From Glutamicibacter halophytocola (lineage in GTDB: Bacteria; Actinomycetota; Actinomycetes; Actinomycetales; Micrococcaceae): DNA of 64,000 bases. A model generated the notes under the pieces. It was given only the letters and a program-made list of their open reading frames with translations. It was not told the DNA's origin and did not search any database. Shown in pieces: positions 26,433-34,845 of this stretch (its first letter is position 1; every line of letters starts with the position of its first letter). The stretch covers positions 3,410,001-3,474,000 of the forward strand of contig NZ_CP012750.1 of the NCBI RefSeq assembly GCF_001302565.1, read 5' to 3'. The position numbers and the translations under genes are program-made.

Positions 26433-26966
26433 TTACCCTCGCATTTCCAGCAGCACTCGATTCTGCCCACATACTACAAATTCAACACCCTCGATTGGTT
26501 CGTTCCTTCCGATTAGAATACCACTACCACCTGGAATATTATCCGAATACACCTTCCAGAGCTTGTATCCGGCAAGGTACATAAGAGGATTAATTAGAAT
26601 CATGTTTGTTCGGACCAATATAACGATGTATACCGCCAGACAAAATCCTGCCACGAGCAGCTCTTGGGCACTGGGCTGTTGCAATAGAGCTATGGGGAGC
26701 ATAAAGGAAGCGAGGTACCCACTCACCTCTCCACCGAGTGACTCTACCTTTGAAATAATTGGACGAGAAGTATCACTCTTAATGAAAACTCGCATAAAGA
26801 AATACACTGTCGACATTCCGCCTAGAATGAACGTGCTGATCGAGACAGTAAACCATAACCAATCGATACCGAAAGTTCGAAGAGCAAAAGCCAGTCCCAT
26901 CGGTGCAATATTTGAACACACCAAGGCAATCATGTCAACGATCGACTGCACTTTGTTTTGACTCAT
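26433..26966 (-). CDS. kwaA: Kiwa anti-phage protein KwaA (membrane sensor)
   Basis: A 177-residue membrane protein with four hydrophobic helices (about 10-30, 37-58, 82-97, 102-130) and a soluble C-terminal tail (about 135-177, including PGGSGILIGRNEPIEGVEFVV). Length, topology and its place directly before a DUF4868 gene match KwaA of Kiwa. KwaA is reported to act at the membrane, where phage injection is detected, and to associate with KwaB. SD GGGGAG stands five bases before ATG 26966. The gene is AT-rich like kwaB and has no other operon member. Confidence 0.85.
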   Translation of the reverse strand: MSQNKVQSIVDMIALVCSNIAPMGLAFALRTFGIDWLWFTVSISTFILGGMSTVYFFMRVFIKSDTSRPIISKVESLGGEVSGYLASFMLPIALLQQPSAQELLVAGFCLAVYIVILVRTNMILINPLMYLAGYKLWKVYSDNIPGGSGILIGRNEPIEGVEFVVCGQNRVLLEMRG

Positions 26967-28085
26967 ATCAACTCCCCAAACATCGCACTAGAATGCACGA
27001 ACTACACTATGTCATGCTTGCGACAGAATAAGATCCGGGACTTCATTACTCGTAGATTCCAAAGTTGATCGATTGTCACAAATGTAAATATTCATCCGCT
27101 TGCATAGTCACGAAGAATATCTAGAGTTCGATCTTAGGGCTATCGAAATTTTTAATCCAAATTTATTCTCTAATTATATTTAGCGTCATTCATCGTGCGA
27201 CGGGTGGAGTCATGGAAATTCGGCTCCGACAGTTTAGGGATATCGATCGGTAGCCGTGGAGTCCATCGAACATGACTAGTAGCCCTACCAAGTTTTCTGA
27301 ACGTCGCATATCGCCGGGGATAAGACACTGCCCTTTTGATGAACAGGAAAACCGCCATCCGAGATTTGTCATGGAGTGTTCCGTGAACTGCACACAGTGA
27401 GCCGTATTGTTTGGTCGCGGGCGTTCCTTGGCGACATCGTGTCTGGCATAAAATTTTAAGTCAACTTCAATGGAGGGACCCCTAGTCGATTTCTCAAACA
27501 GTTATCCGTGAATGACTTTCCCCGTCTGACATACCAAGAACCTCTCTAGACGCCGTCAATTCCGTTTGTAGTCACCAAAGTTGACGACCAATAACAAACT
27601 GGGTTCTATATGTCTGTGGTGTCACGTCCAGAATCTGCCATTCCATACACGCCAGCATCGCCAGTTTTGGGTTTATCCAAGTCCCGACCGCGCCTCAGGC
27701 GCCACCCATTTACACTCCTGACCGCGTCGCATTCGACAGCAACAGACAACTGATCTATTGCGCCGCTACCTTTAATCGCTGGGTATCGATGTATGTTCCG
27801 ACAGCGTTCGGTGCTCTCTATTCTTATTTGGCGTGACCTGATCGGTCATCAATTCAACAGGCGACGAATCAGTCGCCCAGCAACAGCTTGCAAGTGCAAC
27901 ACGAAGAAAATCTTCTTCGCACCAGAGCCGTTTTAGATTGGATCGGTCCTCAGATTCATCGAGGACTACGCTGAAAAGCTAAGTCGTCCGGCGGAGCCTT
28001 AGTTCTTCCTATCCGGAGCACAGGCGGTAGACCACGTCGAAATCCCGCATCAGATATAAGTGGTCCTCGTCAAAGCGTAAACTTC
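26967..28085. other. AT-rich, gene-poor DNA, right part of the Kiwa island
   Basis: About 1.1 kb without an intact gene. Frames are short and full of stops on both strands. The first 100 bases should contain the kwaAB promoter, but no convincing boxes are seen. The DNA looks like eroded accessory sequence; no IS ends, integrase or direct repeats could be recognised by eye. Confidence 0.5.
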
Positions 28086-28275
28086 ATGCCCAACAGCGCT
28101 TCCGCAACCGACCACCGTAATTTGCCCAGGCCGACCACTCAGCAAGCCGCTGGAGTTCTCGGAGTTGCTCGGCCGACACTGGTCAAGATCCTCAATGAGG
28201 CAAAAGTTCCCCTTTGAAATTCAACTACTCGCCGTCAGGTGCGCTTGGCAGATGTAGTAGAGCACAAGGTGATAG
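28086..28275 (+). pseudogene. Remnant of an excisionase-family (HTH_17) antitoxin
   Basis: From ATG 28086 a 43-codon frame ends with the helix-turn-helix stretch TTQQAAGVLGVARPTLVK followed by ILNEAKVP and a TGA at 28215. A shifted frame then continues as TRRQVRLADVVEHKV (about 28226-28270). Together they match the DNA-binding domain of antitoxins in actinobacterial type II toxin-antitoxin modules, which read TTQQAADLLNVSRP...KIPF...RRVRLADV. So the gene is frameshifted. The N-terminal part and any PIN-domain toxin are missing. Confidence 0.55.
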
Positions 28276-28419
28276 GTAGAGCAGAACCGAAGGCCCCTTT
28301 CCAGAATAAATATAGGAACGGTTGACGACAGTCCTCAGACTCTCCATTCGGGGAGATGAGGACAGCTTGTAAATTGCCCGCCGAGCCTAGCGAGTATCTC
28401 ACTTGGCCAGAACTCAAAA

Positions 28420-28460
28420 GCCGCCGCCATCTGCCCATGAACTGAGCTGAAAGCGGCGGC
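28420..28460 (-). terminator. Terminator of the old yellow enzyme gene
   Basis: An 8-bp GC stem (28420-28427 with 28453-28460) lies just after the minus-strand stop at 28492, followed on that strand by CTTTTGAG. The loop is long (25 bases). Confidence 0.6.
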
Positions 28461-28491
28461 CTGATCTAGCTGATTCCAGCCGGGGCAGCGA

Positions 28492-29565
28492 TTAGTTCTC
28501 CCAGAATGGGTAGTCGATGTAGCCCTTTGGGCCTTCGGTATAGAAGGTGGCGAAGTCTGGTTCATTCAGCGGCAGCTCTTCCTTCCATCGGCGCACCAGG
28601 TCCGGGTTGGCGATCGCGGGGCGGCCAACAACTACGGCGTCGCCCCAGCCTTCGGCGGCAACGCGCGCGGCTTCTTCATAAGTGGTGATTTCTGCGAAGC
28701 CAGTGTTGAGCAGCACCGGTCCGCCGAAGGTCTTGCGCAGCGACTGAACCAGCTCACCGGATGGTTCATGGTGCAGGATGCTCAAATTGGCCAGACCCAG
28801 TGGGGCGATGCCTTCCAGCAGCGCGGTGTAGGTAGCCAATACATCCGCGCGATCGTTTTCCACGGCGCCCTGGACATTGTGCTCCGGCGAAATGCGCAGT
28901 GCGGTCTTGCCAGCGCCAATGGCGTGGGCCACCGCGGTAGCTACCTCGATGACAAAGCGTGCGCGGTTTTCAGGGGAACCACCGTAATTGTCGGTGCGGG
29001 TGTTGGCCGATGGTGCCAAGAATTCATGCAGCAGGTAGCCGTTGGCGCCGTGCAGTTCTACGCCGTCAAAGCCTGCGGCAATAGCGTTGCGCGAAGCAGC
29101 CACGAACTCTTCGATGATTCTTGGAAGTTCTTCGGTGCCCAGCGCGTGAGGAACCGGGTAAGCATGCTTGCCGGTATAGGTGCGGGACTCGCCCTCAACG
29201 GCGATGGCGCTTGGCGCCTCCACAAACTCAGCTCCGGTGGTGTCCGGGTGGGTGACGCGTCCTGCGTGCATGACCTGGGCGACGATGAGTCCGCCTTCGG
29301 CGTGCACTGCGTCGGTGACCTTCTTCCACCCGGCAACCTGTTCCTCAGTGACCAGGCCTGGCTGGCGGACGAAGCCCTGGCCGGCAAAGCTCGGGTAGGT
29401 TCCTTCGCTGACAATCAGGCCGAGGGAAGCACGCTGGCGGTAGTATTCGACGACGTCAGCATTGGGAACGCCGTCCTTGCCTGAGCGTGAACGGGTCAAT
29501 GGCGCCATGACCACGCGGTTGGAGAGTTTGAGGTCGCCGAGGGCTACTGGGGAAAAAAGATCCAT
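28492..29565 (-). CDS. Old yellow enzyme family NADH:flavin oxidoreductase / alkene reductase
   Basis: A 357-residue FMN-dependent TIM barrel. It opens with MDLFSPVALGDLKLSNRVVMAPLTRSRS and contains the catalytic motif HGANGYLLHEFLAPSANTRTDNYGGSPENR and the late phosphate-binding VVVGRPAIANPDLV. The central GFDGVELHGANG matches NemA/OYE class enzymes, which reduce activated C=C bonds, nitro groups and nitrate esters. ATG 29565 is chosen because SD AGGAG lies just upstream; 12 extra codons before it would be untypical. It is the first normal-GC gene after the AT-rich island. Confidence 0.92.
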   Translation of the reverse strand: MDLFSPVALGDLKLSNRVVMAPLTRSRSGKDGVPNADVVEYYRQRASLGLIVSEGTYPSFAGQGFVRQPGLVTEEQVAGWKKVTDAVHAEGGLIVAQVMHAGRVTHPDTTGAEFVEAPSAIAVEGESRTYTGKHAYPVPHALGTEELPRIIEEFVAASRNAIAAGFDGVELHGANGYLLHEFLAPSANTRTDNYGGSPENRARFVIEVATAVAHAIGAGKTALRISPEHNVQGAVENDRADVLATYTALLEGIAPLGLANLSILHHEPSGELVQSLRKTFGGPVLLNTGFAEITTYEEAARVAAEGWGDAVVVGRPAIANPDLVRRWKEELPLNEPDFATFYTEGPKGYIDYPFWEN

Positions 29566-29727
29566 GGGGTTGGACTCCTGAAGTGGAAATTGTAGTTGCA
29601 TTGCGTGACTACCGTCGCAAACAACTTATTCCACTACAGCGGAGAATATGAGCTGGCTAACGGCACTCAGCGCCTGAATCCGTGAATGCGGAGCTAGCGT
29701 GCCCCGCATCCACGACAGGCGGTTGCG

Positions 29728-30480
29728 CTAGATTGCGGTGTATCCGCCGTCAACCAGGTGGTAGCTGCCGGTGACGAAGGATGCGGCGTCGCTGGCCAGG
29801 AAGGCTACGAGCGCAGCGACTTCCTCTGGCTGGCCCAAGCGGGCAATGGGGTGCTTGGAAACCAGGGCGTCATAGGCGTCTTTGGGCATCTGCTTCAGCA
29901 GCGGGGTCTCGATGAATCCGGGAGCCACGCTGTTCACGCGCACCCCGTCGGTGGCGTATTCGACGGCGGCGGTCTTGCTCAGGCCCACCACGGCGTGCTT
30001 GGTGGACACGTAGGCAGAGCTGCCGGCGAAGCCCACGGAGCCGAGGATGGAGGCCATGTTCACGATGGAACCGCCGCCGTTCTGGCTCATGGCGTTGGCC
30101 TGGGCACGGGTTCCGCGGAAGACGGCATTCAGGTTCACGGAAATGACCTTGTCCCAGTCCTCATCGGTGAGCTCGCCGACCTTGGCAGCGCGTCCGCCGA
30201 TGCCTGCGTTGTTGACGCCGATCTTCAGTGGGGCCATGGCGTTGGCTGCCTTGATGGTTTCGTCAATGACCTCGGAGGAGCTTGCGTCTCCAGCGACAGC
30301 CACGGCTTCTCCGCCGGCGGCCTTGATGCTGTCCACGGTGCCCTGCGCGGCTTCGGCGTTCAGGTCCTGGACGACGACTTTGGCTCCATTGGCGGCCAGG
30401 AGAATTGCAATTGCTCGCCCGATACCTGATCCGGCGCCGGTAACTACTGCCGAACGATCTGCCACATCATACTGAGCCAT
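29728..30480 (-). CDS. Short-chain dehydrogenase/reductase
   Basis: A 250-residue classical SDR. The cofactor motif TGAGSGIG is near residue 15, NNAG near 90, the catalytic Ser in ASILGSVG, and Tyr-x-x-x-Lys in YVSTKHAVVG. It ends in the family pattern ASFVTGSYHLVDGGYTAI. Asp after the second strand (VVVQDLNAE) suggests NAD preference. The substrate is unknown. It is separate from neighbours (spacers of 160 and 125 bases), so no pathway can be read from context. Confidence 0.88.
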   Translation of the reverse strand: MAQYDVADRSAVVTGAGSGIGRAIAILLAANGAKVVVQDLNAEAAQGTVDSIKAAGGEAVAVAGDASSSEVIDETIKAANAMAPLKIGVNNAGIGGRAAKVGELTDEDWDKVISVNLNAVFRGTRAQANAMSQNGGGSIVNMASILGSVGFAGSSAYVSTKHAVVGLSKTAAVEYATDGVRVNSVAPGFIETPLLKQMPKDAYDALVSKHPIARLGQPEEVAALVAFLASDAASFVTGSYHLVDGGYTAI

Positions 30481-30605
30481 GATGCACTCACTTTCTGTTT
30501 CGAGATGGTCACGGGATTTCCGTTGGCCTCATACCTTGGACGCTACTCCGATCCATCCCAAAAGTCGATGACGTGTCAATCAAACCCCTGTCTGCTTCGT
30601 CACCA

Positions 30606-31988
30606 TTACTTCATCAGGTGCACCCGGTGGGCAACACTTTGCATGAATCGCTCATCATGGGTAGAGAGAATAACCGCTCCCCCGCGATCCAAGACCGCTG
30701 CGATGGTTTCTCGGAGCTTGGATTCTCCGGCTTCATCCAGGGCTTCAGTAGGCTCGTCCAGCAACAGGATCTGCGGCTCGTGGATCATCACGGTTGCCAA
30801 GGCCACGAGTCTGCGCGCGGAGGCGGGCAATTCATAGGGATGGGTTTGCGTAAAGAATTCAAGTCCTAGTTGCGCGAGCACCTCGGTGACGCGTTTTCGC
30901 GTTGCGCTTTTCTTTGGAATTCCAAACGACACTTCTCGAAAAACCGTGCGTTCAAAAAGCTGATCAGAAGAATTTTGAAGCAGCATCCCCGTCTGTCCGA
31001 TGGTCCCCAGCGTTCCTGCCGAGGGCTCCAGCAATCCAGCTATGGCTTTGAGCAGGGTCGTTTTCCCTGAACCGTTGGCGCCCGCCAGGCCAAGACATTC
31101 TCCAGACCGGACTTGAAGATGAAGATCTTGAACTACGGGTTCGGTGGATCCGGGATAGGCCAATCGCACAGAGTCAATATTCAGCAATACCGGTGAGTCT
31201 GCAGGTAATGGCTGGCGGTGCGTCGCTTCGCTTTCAGGCTGGCGCTGTTGCTTCTCGGATGAAATCCGTTGCAGAGTCCCTCGGTCTAACTCCCAGAGCT
31301 CATCTGCCTCATGGGCCCAGAGTTGCATCGAGTCAGCCAGCACCACGAGAGCCGTTCCATTCGCGCGAAGCATGTTGATCATCTCTGAAACAAGCTCAGT
31401 GGCCTGCCGGTCCAGCCCGGCCAATGGCTCGTCCAGGACAAGGACTTCAGGCTCGCTAATAGCCAGCGCAGCCAAAGCGACCAGCCGCTCTTGCCCGCCG
31501 GATAATTGCTGCGGATTTCGCTCCAGCAAGTGCTCCATCCGGAGCCTCCGGGCAAGCTGGGTGACTTGTCGATACATCTGTTCTCTCGGAACGCCTGCGT
31601 TTTCCAGCGAAAACGCCAGCTCCTCTGCGACCGTGCCTCGAATGCCGGATAGGTAATGTCCTGCATCTTGAGGCAATAGGCCTACATGTTTGGCCCACTG
31701 AGCGACATCTACGCGTGGAGCCGATGAAGGAGAAAATTCAATCTCGGTCCCGTCCACCTTGACGGTTCCGACAAGTTGGTCCATGCCGTGGCGTGGCAGC
31801 AAGCCAGCAAGTATTGCGCCCAGCGTTGATTTGCCGGAGCCCGAGTGCCCCGAAATAATGGTGAGGGAACCTGGACGCGCATCCAGCTGCATGTCCCGCA
31901 GAGTTGCCTCCGGCGCATCAAGGTAGGCGAAGCTGAGAAGCTTTAATCCAAGTACTGCAGTTGATTGGTGAGTGAGTTTTCGACGCAT
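30606..31988 (-). CDS. ECF transporter fused ATPase (EcfA-EcfA')
   Basis: A 460-residue tandem ABC ATPase. The first half has Walker A GHSGSGKST, signature LSGGQERLVALAAL and Walker B EVLVLDEPLAGLD. The second half has Walker A GANGSGKTT, Walker B QILLLDEPTEALD and an altered signature ELPASARRL in place of LSGGQ, so one of the two ATP sites may be degenerate. ATG 31988 follows the EcfT stop by two bases. Together with the upstream EcfT and S component genes it forms a complete ECF importer. A much longer open frame upstream of this ATG overlaps ecfT and is not real. Confidence 0.88.
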   Translation of the reverse strand: MRRKLTHQSTAVLGLKLLSFAYLDAPEATLRDMQLDARPGSLTIISGHSGSGKSTLGAILAGLLPRHGMDQLVGTVKVDGTEIEFSPSSAPRVDVAQWAKHVGLLPQDAGHYLSGIRGTVAEELAFSLENAGVPREQMYRQVTQLARRLRMEHLLERNPQQLSGGQERLVALAALAISEPEVLVLDEPLAGLDRQATELVSEMINMLRANGTALVVLADSMQLWAHEADELWELDRGTLQRISSEKQQRQPESEATHRQPLPADSPVLLNIDSVRLAYPGSTEPVVQDLHLQVRSGECLGLAGANGSGKTTLLKAIAGLLEPSAGTLGTIGQTGMLLQNSSDQLFERTVFREVSFGIPKKSATRKRVTEVLAQLGLEFFTQTHPYELPASARRLVALATVMIHEPQILLLDEPTEALDEAGESKLRETIAAVLDRGGAVILSTHDERFMQSVAHRVHLMK

Positions 31989-31990
31989 GA

Positions 31991-32749
31991 CTACCTGCTC
32001 CCAAATCCTGCTAGCGCAAGGATAAGCACCGGTCCAAACACTGCGCAGACCAAGGCAGCCCATCGGATGCCGCGCTGTACCGAAGAATCCGGAACCGTTC
32101 GCAAACGAGTTCTCGATCCCGTGGCGGGGAAACCTCGCGCCGAAAGGTGAACGGCACGGTCTTGAGCATCCTGCATAGACGCAAGAACCAGCGGTACCGC
32201 GCGCAGGCGCATGCGCTGGAACCACCCTGTCAGCCCGGTTCCGGTGCCCATATGGCGCAGGGTTTGCGCTTCGCCAATCTGGCGTTGCTTCTCGGCCATC
32301 TGCGGCAGCAAGAACAATGTCGCCGCCAACAAATATCCCAGCTGCGGCGGAACCGGCGAGAGATCAATGGCAGCCACCAGCTGGTGCTTGTCGATGAGCA
32401 ATCCGCAGAGCAGGCCAACCACGACAAGAACTGCCGTCCGCAGGCCCAGCGACATTGCTACTTCCAGACCATGGCTGGTCACGCGCAGCGGACCCCATTG
32501 CGCAATGGCAGGAGACTGATCCCGGGAGATCAATCCATGAATCAACAATAAAGAAAGGAATGTTGGCAGCAACATGGCACCACTGAGAACTGCCAACTTT
32601 TTCAGGTGCCCCGCCCATCCTGCGATGAGCAGGCACAGTGCCATGACAGCGCAGCTCAACCACCATAGGCTGGCAGCAGTTGTCATGGTGATAACTGCTG
32701 CCGCAATAGCCAGAATGGTGAATGGGTGAAGTTTGATGGTGCGGGGCAT
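31991..32749 (-). CDS. ECF transporter transmembrane subunit EcfT
   Basis: A 252-residue membrane protein (start ATG 32749; an 18-codon upstream extension would overlap the S gene). It has five or so helices and the coupling-helix type motifs of the CbiQ/EcfT family: the stretch RQIGEAQTLRHMGTG and, later, AVHLSARGFP, which carries the ARG motif that contacts the ATPase. It connects the ATPase pair to the S component. It lies in the operon nucleoside hydrolase - S - T - A. Confidence 0.85.
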   Translation of the reverse strand: MPRTIKLHPFTILAIAAAVITMTTAASLWWLSCAVMALCLLIAGWAGHLKKLAVLSGAMLLPTFLSLLLIHGLISRDQSPAIAQWGPLRVTSHGLEVAMSLGLRTAVLVVVGLLCGLLIDKHQLVAAIDLSPVPPQLGYLLAATLFLLPQMAEKQRQIGEAQTLRHMGTGTGLTGWFQRMRLRAVPLVLASMQDAQDRAVHLSARGFPATGSRTRLRTVPDSSVQRGIRWAALVCAVFGPVLILALAGFGSR

Positions 32750-32759
32750 GGGTTGTCGC

Positions 32760-33566
32760 TTACTTGCTGACGCGCTTTCCCAAGACGTTGTAGCGACGGA
32801 CAAAGGCGAAGCTGCCGCTCAAGCGCTTCGGCAACGCGTACACCAGAAGGGCTGCGACCAGGAAGACCACTGCCTTATCCCCTGGATCCGAAATCAATGC
32901 CTGCTTGGTGACAGCAGAGAGCAACGAGTCGCCCATGGAGCTAAAGGCGGCAACCAGTGCGCCGGTGCCCACGCCCGAGGTGCCACCGTAGACGAAGGTT
33001 GCTACCGGCGAGGAAACCACGCCAACGAGAACACCGGCAACAAGACCAGAAACCGGCGCCAGGTAGATGCGACGCAGTGCACCGAAACGCGCAGCGGTTC
33101 CCGCAAGGAAACCGACAAGTGCGGCGCCGGCCGCGAAAGGCAGAACGGTGGGTGCGAACAGCGACCAAATCAAGGTGCTCAGTACACCGGTGGCAGCACC
33201 GGCACGGCGTCCTGCTAGGAAGCCGACAATGACCGTACCGATGGAGTCGATGTAGAGAGGGATCATTACCGAGCCGACAAACTGTCCAAGGATGATGTTC
33301 AACGCCAGTGCTACTGGAATCAAGGTCAAGGTGGAGACAGGAAGATCAGGCAATACAGCCAGCAACAGGAGAACGGCGGCGGCAAGGTAGGCGGCGAAGG
33401 TGCCGAGGGCAACGCCCTGTCCCAGTCCCTCGACGATTCCCATAGGCTGGGTGATGATCAAGGTCAGGTACGTTGCCACGAGGATTACGGTTCCTGCGAT
33501 GGCCAAGAGCCGGCGGCGCAGAGTTTGCGACGAAGATTCGTCGGGCAAAAGAAGATTTGATGACAT
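32760..33566 (-). CDS. ECF transporter S component (substrate-binding membrane protein)
   Basis: A 268-residue integral membrane protein with about six to eight hydrophobic helices (for example AIAGTVILVATYLTLIIT, YLAAAVLLLLAVLPDLP, LVFLVAALLVYALP). The stretch FVGSVMIPLYIDSIGTVIVGFLAGRRAGAATGVLS and its Gly/Ala-rich small-residue pattern are typical of ECF S components of the YkoE/unknown-ligand groups. The ligand is not readable from sequence. Because a nucleoside hydrolase gene lies just upstream, a nucleoside or nucleobase-like ligand is a reasonable inference. Confidence 0.75.
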   Translation of the reverse strand: MSSNLLLPDESSSQTLRRRLLAIAGTVILVATYLTLIITQPMGIVEGLGQGVALGTFAAYLAAAVLLLLAVLPDLPVSTLTLIPVALALNIILGQFVGSVMIPLYIDSIGTVIVGFLAGRRAGAATGVLSTLIWSLFAPTVLPFAAGAALVGFLAGTAARFGALRRIYLAPVSGLVAGVLVGVVSSPVATFVYGGTSGVGTGALVAAFSSMGDSLLSAVTKQALISDPGDKAVVFLVAALLVYALPKRLSGSFAFVRRYNVLGKRVSK

Positions 33567-33597
33567 GATGAATCAGTCCTGGGGTACGAGAATGACT

Positions 33598-33623
33598 GCG
33601 CGCCAAGGAGCTGGCTGGCGCGC
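33598..33623 (-). promoter_or_regulatory. Leader hairpin before the ECF S component
   Basis: GCGCGCCA (33598-33605) pairs with TGGCGCGC (33616-33623), an 8-bp GC stem in the 119-base spacer between the nucleoside hydrolase and S genes. It could be an attenuator, or a terminator that lowers downstream expression. No known riboswitch consensus is recognised. Confidence 0.4.
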
Positions 33624-33685
33624 GCGAGTTGCGGGTCTATGTCACCTCGACCCGGTAGACTATTCTAGCTCACCAAGCTGAACGC

Positions 33686-34783
33686 CTAAGAGTCGGTAGT
33701 TACCTTCCTGGCCAATGCACCGAGGCGTTTAACCAGTTCTTCAAAGCCTGCTTGTGGATCGTTTCGGGAGACCACATGGGCATTTGCTGGTTTGCCCCAG
33801 AGCCCCCTGAAATCCGCCACGGTAGTTCCAAACAGTAATTGTGATTCTGTCTCGACATCGAGGGTGGCGGGACGTGTTTCATATTCCAGGGTTCCCGCTG
33901 CAACGCCCGCTGCGAAATAGTCGTGGACATGCGCGATGTAGCCCTGGTCGTAGTGCCGGTGGAATTCAAAGTAGAACCGCAAGGCATCAGAAAGATAGCG
34001 CACCAGCGGGTTGGTCGCTTTGCTGAGCGTGCCTTCGGCGTCGCTGGCTTGAACCAGTTCTGGTTCTTCGCATCCTGCTTCTTCAGAAAGTTTCGTCAGG
34101 AACTCCGGCTGCATTTCGAAGCGTTCAGTGGTGTCCAGCGAACAAACAATGGGAAGCTTCTCGGATTCAAGGCCTTGTTCAGCCGCAGCGGTATAGGCAG
34201 CAAATACTTCCTTGGCCGCGTGCGGGTCTACATGGGTATTCCACTCTGCCGTTGGGGTGGTGTTGCCTTGGTGGTAGAAGGCACCGCCCATGATGACTAC
34301 TTTGCGCAGCAGCCAGGGTAGCTTTGGTTCGCGGCGCAGCGCCAGCGCGAAGTTGGTCAGTGGCGCGGTCAAAAGAACAGTAAGCTCACCGGGGTTGGCG
34401 CGGGCCGCTTCGATCCAATAATCGACAGCGTCAATGTCATCACTGGAACTGGGCCTAGGGTCAGGCAACGTCGCATAACCAACACCTTGAGGACCATGAG
34501 TTTCCGGGGTCGTTACCAAAGGAATTTCTAACGGTTCGCGGGCACCGATGAGCACCGGAACATCAGACCTACCGCAAAGTTTAAGAAGGGCACGATTGTT
34601 TGCGGCGACTTGCTCAACGTCAACGTTGCCGGGAGTGCTGGTGACTGCTTCGATCTGCACGTGATCGAGGGTGCAGAGATACGCCAAGGCCAAGGCATCA
34701 TCGATGCCAGTATCGCAGTCGATGAGTAAACGGTTCAAGAAATCGTTCTTAAACTGCGATCCATCATGGCTAGTCTGAGTCAT
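33686..34783 (-). CDS. Inosine-uridine preferring nucleoside hydrolase
   Basis: A 365-residue enzyme with the calcium-binding signature LLIDCDTGIDDALALAYL, followed by the family motifs VTSTPGNVDVEQVAANNRALL, LTAPLTNFALAL and EWNTHVDPHAAKEVF, and a late HDYFAAGVA Asp. It cleaves the N-glycosidic bond of ribonucleosides to give base and ribose in salvage. It is first in the transcript leading to an ECF importer, so uptake and hydrolysis may be coupled. Length exceeds the family norm (about 310) by extra N- and C-terminal residues. Confidence 0.92.
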   Translation of the reverse strand: MTQTSHDGSQFKNDFLNRLLIDCDTGIDDALALAYLCTLDHVQIEAVTSTPGNVDVEQVAANNRALLKLCGRSDVPVLIGAREPLEIPLVTTPETHGPQGVGYATLPDPRPSSSDDIDAVDYWIEAARANPGELTVLLTAPLTNFALALRREPKLPWLLRKVVIMGGAFYHQGNTTPTAEWNTHVDPHAAKEVFAAYTAAAEQGLESEKLPIVCSLDTTERFEMQPEFLTKLSEEAGCEEPELVQASDAEGTLSKATNPLVRYLSDALRFYFEFHRHYDQGYIAHVHDYFAAGVAAGTLEYETRPATLDVETESQLLFGTTVADFRGLWGKPANAHVVSRNDPQAGFEELVKRLGALARKVTTDS

Positions 34784-34845
34784 TGTTCTCCCTCATTTTT
34801 GACGCTGATCCCGACCGATGTCTGTCTCGTTGCTTGCGTCAGTCA

